In this document: positions 61,284-64,000 of the stretch, one piece after another | How positions within the stretch are numbered: position 1 is the first letter of the stretch | Layout: every line of letters starts with the position of its first letter | DNA from: Corynebacterium curieae | Lineage (GTDB): Bacteria; Actinomycetota; Actinomycetes; Mycobacteriales; Mycobacteriaceae | Reading direction: 5' to 3' | Assembly: GCF_027570035.1 (NCBI RefSeq) | Contig: NZ_JAKMUU010000006.1 | Span: 1 to 64,000 of the forward strand | Length of the DNA stretch: 64,000 bases | Translations under genes and position numbers: made by a program | Notes under the pieces: model-generated | Told to the model about the DNA's origin: nothing | The model's database searches: none | What the model saw: only the letters and a program-made list of their open reading frames with translations

Positions 61284-62559
61284 GCAACGCCGAAGCCAAC
61301 GCGTCCTGGGCCTTGCGGGCGGCCAAGATATCGCCGTCATTAACAATGAATGCAAAGGCATACACGCGCCCGGAATTTCCCTGCGCGGTGCCGGCCAAAG
61401 CCGAGACCCCAGTCAGCGTGCCCGTCTTGGCGCGAACATAGCCCTTGGCCGCGGAATCGCCGTAGCGCTCATAGAGAGTTCCATCGCCGCCGGCCACCGG
61501 CAGGTAGGACGCCAACGGGCGCAGGCGGGGATCCTTGACCGCGCGATTGATGACCTGGGTCAGTAGCCCAGCTGTTAGCCGATTGTCCACCGATAGCCCC
61601 GAATTGTCCTTAATATCCACGCCATCGACGTCGAAACCTTCTTCCCGCAGGACATCCAGCGTGGCCTGCGTATCGCCCTCAAAGCTGGCTTCTTTGCCAC
61701 GAGAAACCGCCAGCTCGCGCGCAATGGCCTCGGCCATGACGTTATCCGAGTGGCGCACCATCTCCCGGGCGCGGTCCGACAGCGGCGGCGAATCCACGCT
61801 CGCCACCTCCTGCGCGTTCTCCGCCACAGAGCTCATACCTACCTTGTCCGCGCCGAGGCGATCGCCTAGCTGCTTAGCGACGTCCAAAGCAGGCTCATGA
61901 CTCCTCGGCGCATCCCCCGTCGTCGCGCCCAGGCGACCGCCGTAGAGCATGGCCGGTTCCATTGGCGCGACGAAGCCGCCGTCCACATTCTCCGGATCCC
62001 AGCCCGGGGCCTGTGCCTCGCCGGACCACGCGGAGGTATCGATGTAGACACCATCGACCTGCTCGACGTTCTTCGAAATCTGCTCGGCCAAATCATCGAG
62101 CTGTTCGTGCGTCATCCACACATCACCCGCGGCCTTGATGACCACGTTCTTCTCGTTCGACCCGCGGTAGACCTTGGTGGTGATTTTCTCGTTCTCATCC
62201 AGCGCCAACGTCGCCGCCGCGGTGGTGAGCACCTTCGTAGATGAGGCCGGGGTGAGCTGCTTATCCGCGTCGCGCTGCCACACCACGTCACCGGTTTCGG
62301 TATCGATCACCTCGCCGCCAAAGGTGGCAAGGTCCTTATTCTTAGCGAGCTCATCCAGCTTCGCACCGAGTGCATCCAGGTCCGCCTCGCCCGGCTCCGC
62401 AGCACGCAAGGGCTCCTCTGGAGCCTCCACCGCCTGTGCTTCTCCGTGCGAGAGATCGCCGTATTCGCGCTGGAGGGTAACGCCCAGCGCAGCCGTTCCT
62501 CCGACCGCCGCTGCTACCACGAGCGCGGTCGCTGACCACCAAACATGCTTTGCTTTCAT
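61273..62559 (-). CDS. dacB: D-alanyl-D-alanine carboxypeptidase (PBP4 class)
   Basis: This penicillin-binding protein of class C trims or cleaves peptidoglycan peptides outside the membrane. The 428 aa protein has an N-terminal signal/anchor span (about 6-28), the SXXK motif in TPASSTKVL, the SXN motif in RHSDNVMAE, and the KTG motif in [16 protein letters not shown] 62559 (MKAKHVWW) is used; TAGTGT lies 8 nt before it. It is the first gene of the long minus-strand cluster, divergent from ppa. Confidence 0.93.
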   Translation of the reverse strand: MKAKHVWWSATALVVAAAVGGTAALGVTLQREYGDLSHGEAQAVEAPEEPLRAAEPGEADLDALGAKLDELAKNKDLATFGGEVIDTETGDVVWQRDADKQLTPASSTKVLTTAAATLALDENEKITTKVYRGSNEKNVVIKAAGDVWMTHEQLDDLAEQISKNVEQVDGVYIDTSAWSGEAQAPGWDPENVDGGFVAPMEPAMLYGGRLGATTGDAPRSHEPALDVAKQLGDRLGADKVGMSSVAENAQEVASVDSPPLSDRAREMVRHSDNVMAEAIARELAVSRGKEASFEGDTQATLDVLREEGFDVDGVDIKDNSGLSVDNRLTAGLLTQVINRAVKDPRLRPLASYLPVAGGDGTLYERYGDSAAKGYVRAKTGTLTGVSALAGTAQGNSGRVYAFAFIVNDGDILAARKAQDALASALHEF

Positions 62560-62567
62560 TGCCACTA

Positions 62568-62573
62568 ACACTA
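62568..62573 (-). promoter_or_regulatory. dacB -10 hexamer (leaderless type)
   Basis: TAGTGT on the minus strand ends 8 nt before the ATG at 62559. It would drive the dacB-tilS-hpt-ftsH-fol run. Confidence 0.35.
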
Positions 62574-62592
62574 GCGCGAATCCGCAACGCGC

Positions 62593-62598
62593 TAGACT
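62593..62598 (+). promoter_or_regulatory. ppa -10 hexamer
   Basis: TAGACT lies 43 nt before the ppa GTG, giving a leader of about 37 nt with GGAGG. Its -35 position overlaps the divergent dacB hexamer. Confidence 0.4.
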
Positions 62599-62641
62599 AT
62601 GGGCAGTAATTGATACCCAATCCCCCATGGAGGACATCGCT

Positions 62642-63115
62642 GTGAGCGTTGAAGTAACCATTGAAATCCCGAAGGGCTCCCGCAACAAGTACGAGGTTGA
62701 CCACGAGTCCGGCAAGGTCTACCTCGACCGTTACCTGTTCACCCCGATGGCTTACCCGGCTGACTACGGCTTCATCGACCACACCCTGGGCGAGGACGGC
62801 GACCCGCTCGACGCCCTGGTCATCCTGCCGGAGCCGGTCTTCCCGGGCGTTGTCGTTGAGGCCCGCATCGTCGGCGTCTTCAAGATGACCGACGAGGCCG
62901 GCGGCGACGACAAGCTACTCGCCGTCATCGATGACCCACGCTGGGAGCGCTACCAAGACATCAACGATGTGGAGCAGCACATCAAGGACGAAATCGAGCA
63001 CTTCTTCGTCCACTACAAGGACCTGGAGCCGAACAAGGAAGTATCCGGCTCCGGCTGGGACGACAAGGCCGAGGCAGAGAAGATCCTCGACGAGGCTAAG
63101 GCTCGCTTCAAGTAA
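62642..63115 (+). CDS. ppa: inorganic pyrophosphatase
   Basis: Ppa hydrolyses pyrophosphate and drives biosynthetic reactions. The 157 aa family I enzyme has [16 protein letters not shown], the metal-binding [10 protein letters not shown] and the segment [12 protein letters not shown]. The GTG at 62642 has GGAGG (62629-62633) 8 nt upstream; the ATG at 62627 is part of that ribosome site. It is divergent from dacB, and the long inverted repeat that follows may be its terminator. Confidence 0.95.
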   Translation: MSVEVTIEIPKGSRNKYEVDHESGKVYLDRYLFTPMAYPADYGFIDHTLGEDGDPLDALVILPEPVFPGVVVEARIVGVFKMTDEAGGDDKLLAVIDDPRWERYQDINDVEQHIKDEIEHFFVHYKDLEPNKEVSGSGWDDKAEAEKILDEAKARFK

Positions 63116-63134
63116 GCGTTCTGGGCTCCCCTTA

Positions 63135-63207
63135 GGGCGTTTCGATCAAATAGCACCGCGGAAGCGGCGGTTTTCAAGACCATATTTGATCGAAACGCCC
63201 CCTTTTT
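63135..63207 (+). terminator. long palindrome after ppa (GATCGAAA unit A)
   Basis: The 18 bp arms at 63135-63152 and 63183-63200 are perfectly complementary and carry TTTCGATCAAAT/ATTTGATCGAAA. The 30 nt between them hold a smaller CCGC-GGAA-GCGG hairpin. CCTTTTT follows, so it can end ppa transcription. The same GATCGAAA core recurs at 63265-63321 and 14-34. Confidence 0.7.
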
Positions 63208-63264
63208 ACCCTGCTTCACACCCGCAAGGCCCTCCCCGCGACATCACCCCACTCCCGCAGTACA

Positions 63265-63321
63265 ATTCGATCACATAGCAGGCCGAAATCACCGGCCTCG
63301 GGGGACCTAAATGATCGAAAT
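63265..63321. repeat. palindromic GATCGAAA repeat, unit B
   Basis: ATTCGATCA at 63265-63273 and TGATCGAAAT at 63312-63321 are inverted ends. They enclose the hairpin AGGCCG-AAATCAC-CGGCCT (63280-63298) and a run of five G. It ends 20 nt before the next gene. Its right half matches the edge copy at 14-34. Confidence 0.6.
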
Positions 63322-63341
63322 GAACGCCTAGGGGTGGGCGC

Positions 63342-64000
63342 ATGAGAATCTTCACCACGCGCGCGGCCGCGCGCCGCGCTATCAACAACCAAGCCGTGAA
63401 AATCTGCCACGGCCTCTACACCGATAGGGAGCCCTCGCCGCGCGAACTCGCGGAAATCGTCTCCCAGCGCTGGCCCGATTCGACGCTCGACGGCTACTCC
63501 TGCGCCCATCACTACCTCGGCCACGCCTTAACCTTCCCACTGCATTTCCTACGCGCGGGAACGATGGCCTCCAGCCCCTACTTCCGCAGCCGCCGCGCTC
63601 GGCCGAAGGCGCTCGGCCGGCTCAATGGGATTAACGTGTGCAATCCGCTGCAGGCCACAGAAATCATGGCGGAGGAAGACGCCATCGCGTTCCTCGAGGC
63701 CTACTTTGCCGGCCGGTACGGCACTTCGCAGATGGAAGGCCACATGCTCGATTTCCAGCGATTCCCGCAACACACCCGGTGCGTGCTGGAAAACACCATC
63801 CTCGGCGCCGATAGCGTGCCGGAGCGCAACCTCACCCGCGCACTCCGGCCCCACGTCGCCGTCTACAACAACAGGTACATTGGCCCGTACCGTTGGCACC
63901 TACTCTTGAAGGAGCACAAGGTAGCCATAGAAGTCGACGGCTACGCCTACCACCAGGGCGAGAACCGGCAACGATTCGAAATTGACCGCCAGAAGCTTAA
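63342..64000 (+). CDS. AbiEi-like/DUF559 protein, 3' end outside window
   Basis: This frame runs open to the window edge, giving 219 codons so far. The N-terminal region (NQAVKICHGLYTDREPSP, then ELAEIVSQRWPDSTLDGYSCAHHYLG) resembles the winged-helix AbiEi antitoxin-type domain. The last visible part (KEHKVAIEVDGYAYHQGENRQRFEIDRQKL) matches the DUF559/Vsr-like nuclease fold, with Glu-Val-Asp-Gly and His as candidate active-site residues. Corynebacterial genomes often carry several such genes. ATG 63342 follows GGGGTGGGCGC and lies 20 nt from repeat unit B. The biological role is not known. Confidence 0.7.
   Translation, partial: MRIFTTRAAARRAINNQAVKICHGLYTDREPSPRELAEIVSQRWPDSTLDGYSCAHHYLGHALTFPLHFLRAGTMASSPYFRSRRARPKALGRLNGINVCNPLQATEIMAEEDAIAFLEAYFAGRYGTSQMEGHMLDFQRFPQHTRCVLENTILGADSVPERNLTRALRPHVAVYNNRYIGPYRWHLLLKEHKVAIEVDGYAYHQGENRQRFEIDRQKL

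Overview
This window is chromosomal DNA from a Corynebacterium. The gene order follows Corynebacterium glutamicum and, at the right end, Mycobacterium (ppa, dacB, tilS, hpt, ftsH, folE-folP-folB-folK, DUF3180). It contains genus-typical genes: ThrE, Pqo, PhoRS, CgmAR, IpsA, ClpC with a ClgR-like box, and a small cory-CC-star protein. Base composition is GC-rich and most third codon positions are G or C, which explains the many long antisense shadow frames. The species cannot be fixed from sequence alone. All identifications rest on reading the proteins and on remembered families; no database search was run.

Layout, left to right. 0.1-5.5 kb: purB and purD, a divergent HIT-family gene, then the phosphate-type two-component system phoR-phoS. 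5.7-9.7 kb: pyruvate:quinone oxidoreductase pqo, divergent from the drug efflux pair cgmA-cgmR, with an operator-like palindrome over the cgmA promoter. 9.7-14.9 kb: tRNA-Thr(TGT), the threonine/serine exporter thrE, a lysine-repeat histone-like protein, and trehalose synthesis (otsA, a lipoprotein, otsB). 14.9-20.5 kb: the LacI-type regulator ipsA, divergent from a zinc/manganese-type ABC importer, then an esterase and a DUF222/HNH protein. 20.5-24.7 kb: a minus-strand run carD-ispD-ispF-cysS-rlmB. 24.9-30.7 kb: lpqE, radA, a membrane-anchored protein, carbonic anhydrase divergent from mutY, a very small DUF4236-like gene, and a secreted lipase. 30.8-38 kb: clpC, a pseudokinase-like membrane protein, an MFS exporter and guaB1. 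38-45.4 kb: crtB-crtI, a lipoprotein, lysS, and a Tat-exported PhoX-type phosphatase. 45.6-51.2 kb: cstA, a CC-ending small protein, an ArsA-like ATPase, and two tandem C1 aminopeptidases. 51.2-62.6 kb: one long minus-strand folate/cell-wall/pantothenate-like cluster from dacB down to a GNAT gene, including a PanC-like protein that has lost its pantoate-binding glutamines. 62.6-64 kb: ppa, two palindromic repeat units, and a DUF559/AbiEi-type gene cut by the window edge.

Themes. (1) About fifteen genes have a TANNNT hexamer ending 6-8 nt before the start codon and no Shine-Dalgarno sequence, which suggests widespread leaderless transcription; several pairs use very compact divergent promoters. 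(2) Phosphate control may link PhoRS to phoX through PhoR-like direct repeats. (3) The most unusual items are the degenerate PanC, the cstA/CC-protein/ArsA operon, the GATCGAAA palindromic repeats beside a DUF559 gene, the pseudokinase next to clpC, and crtBI without the rest of a carotenoid cluster.
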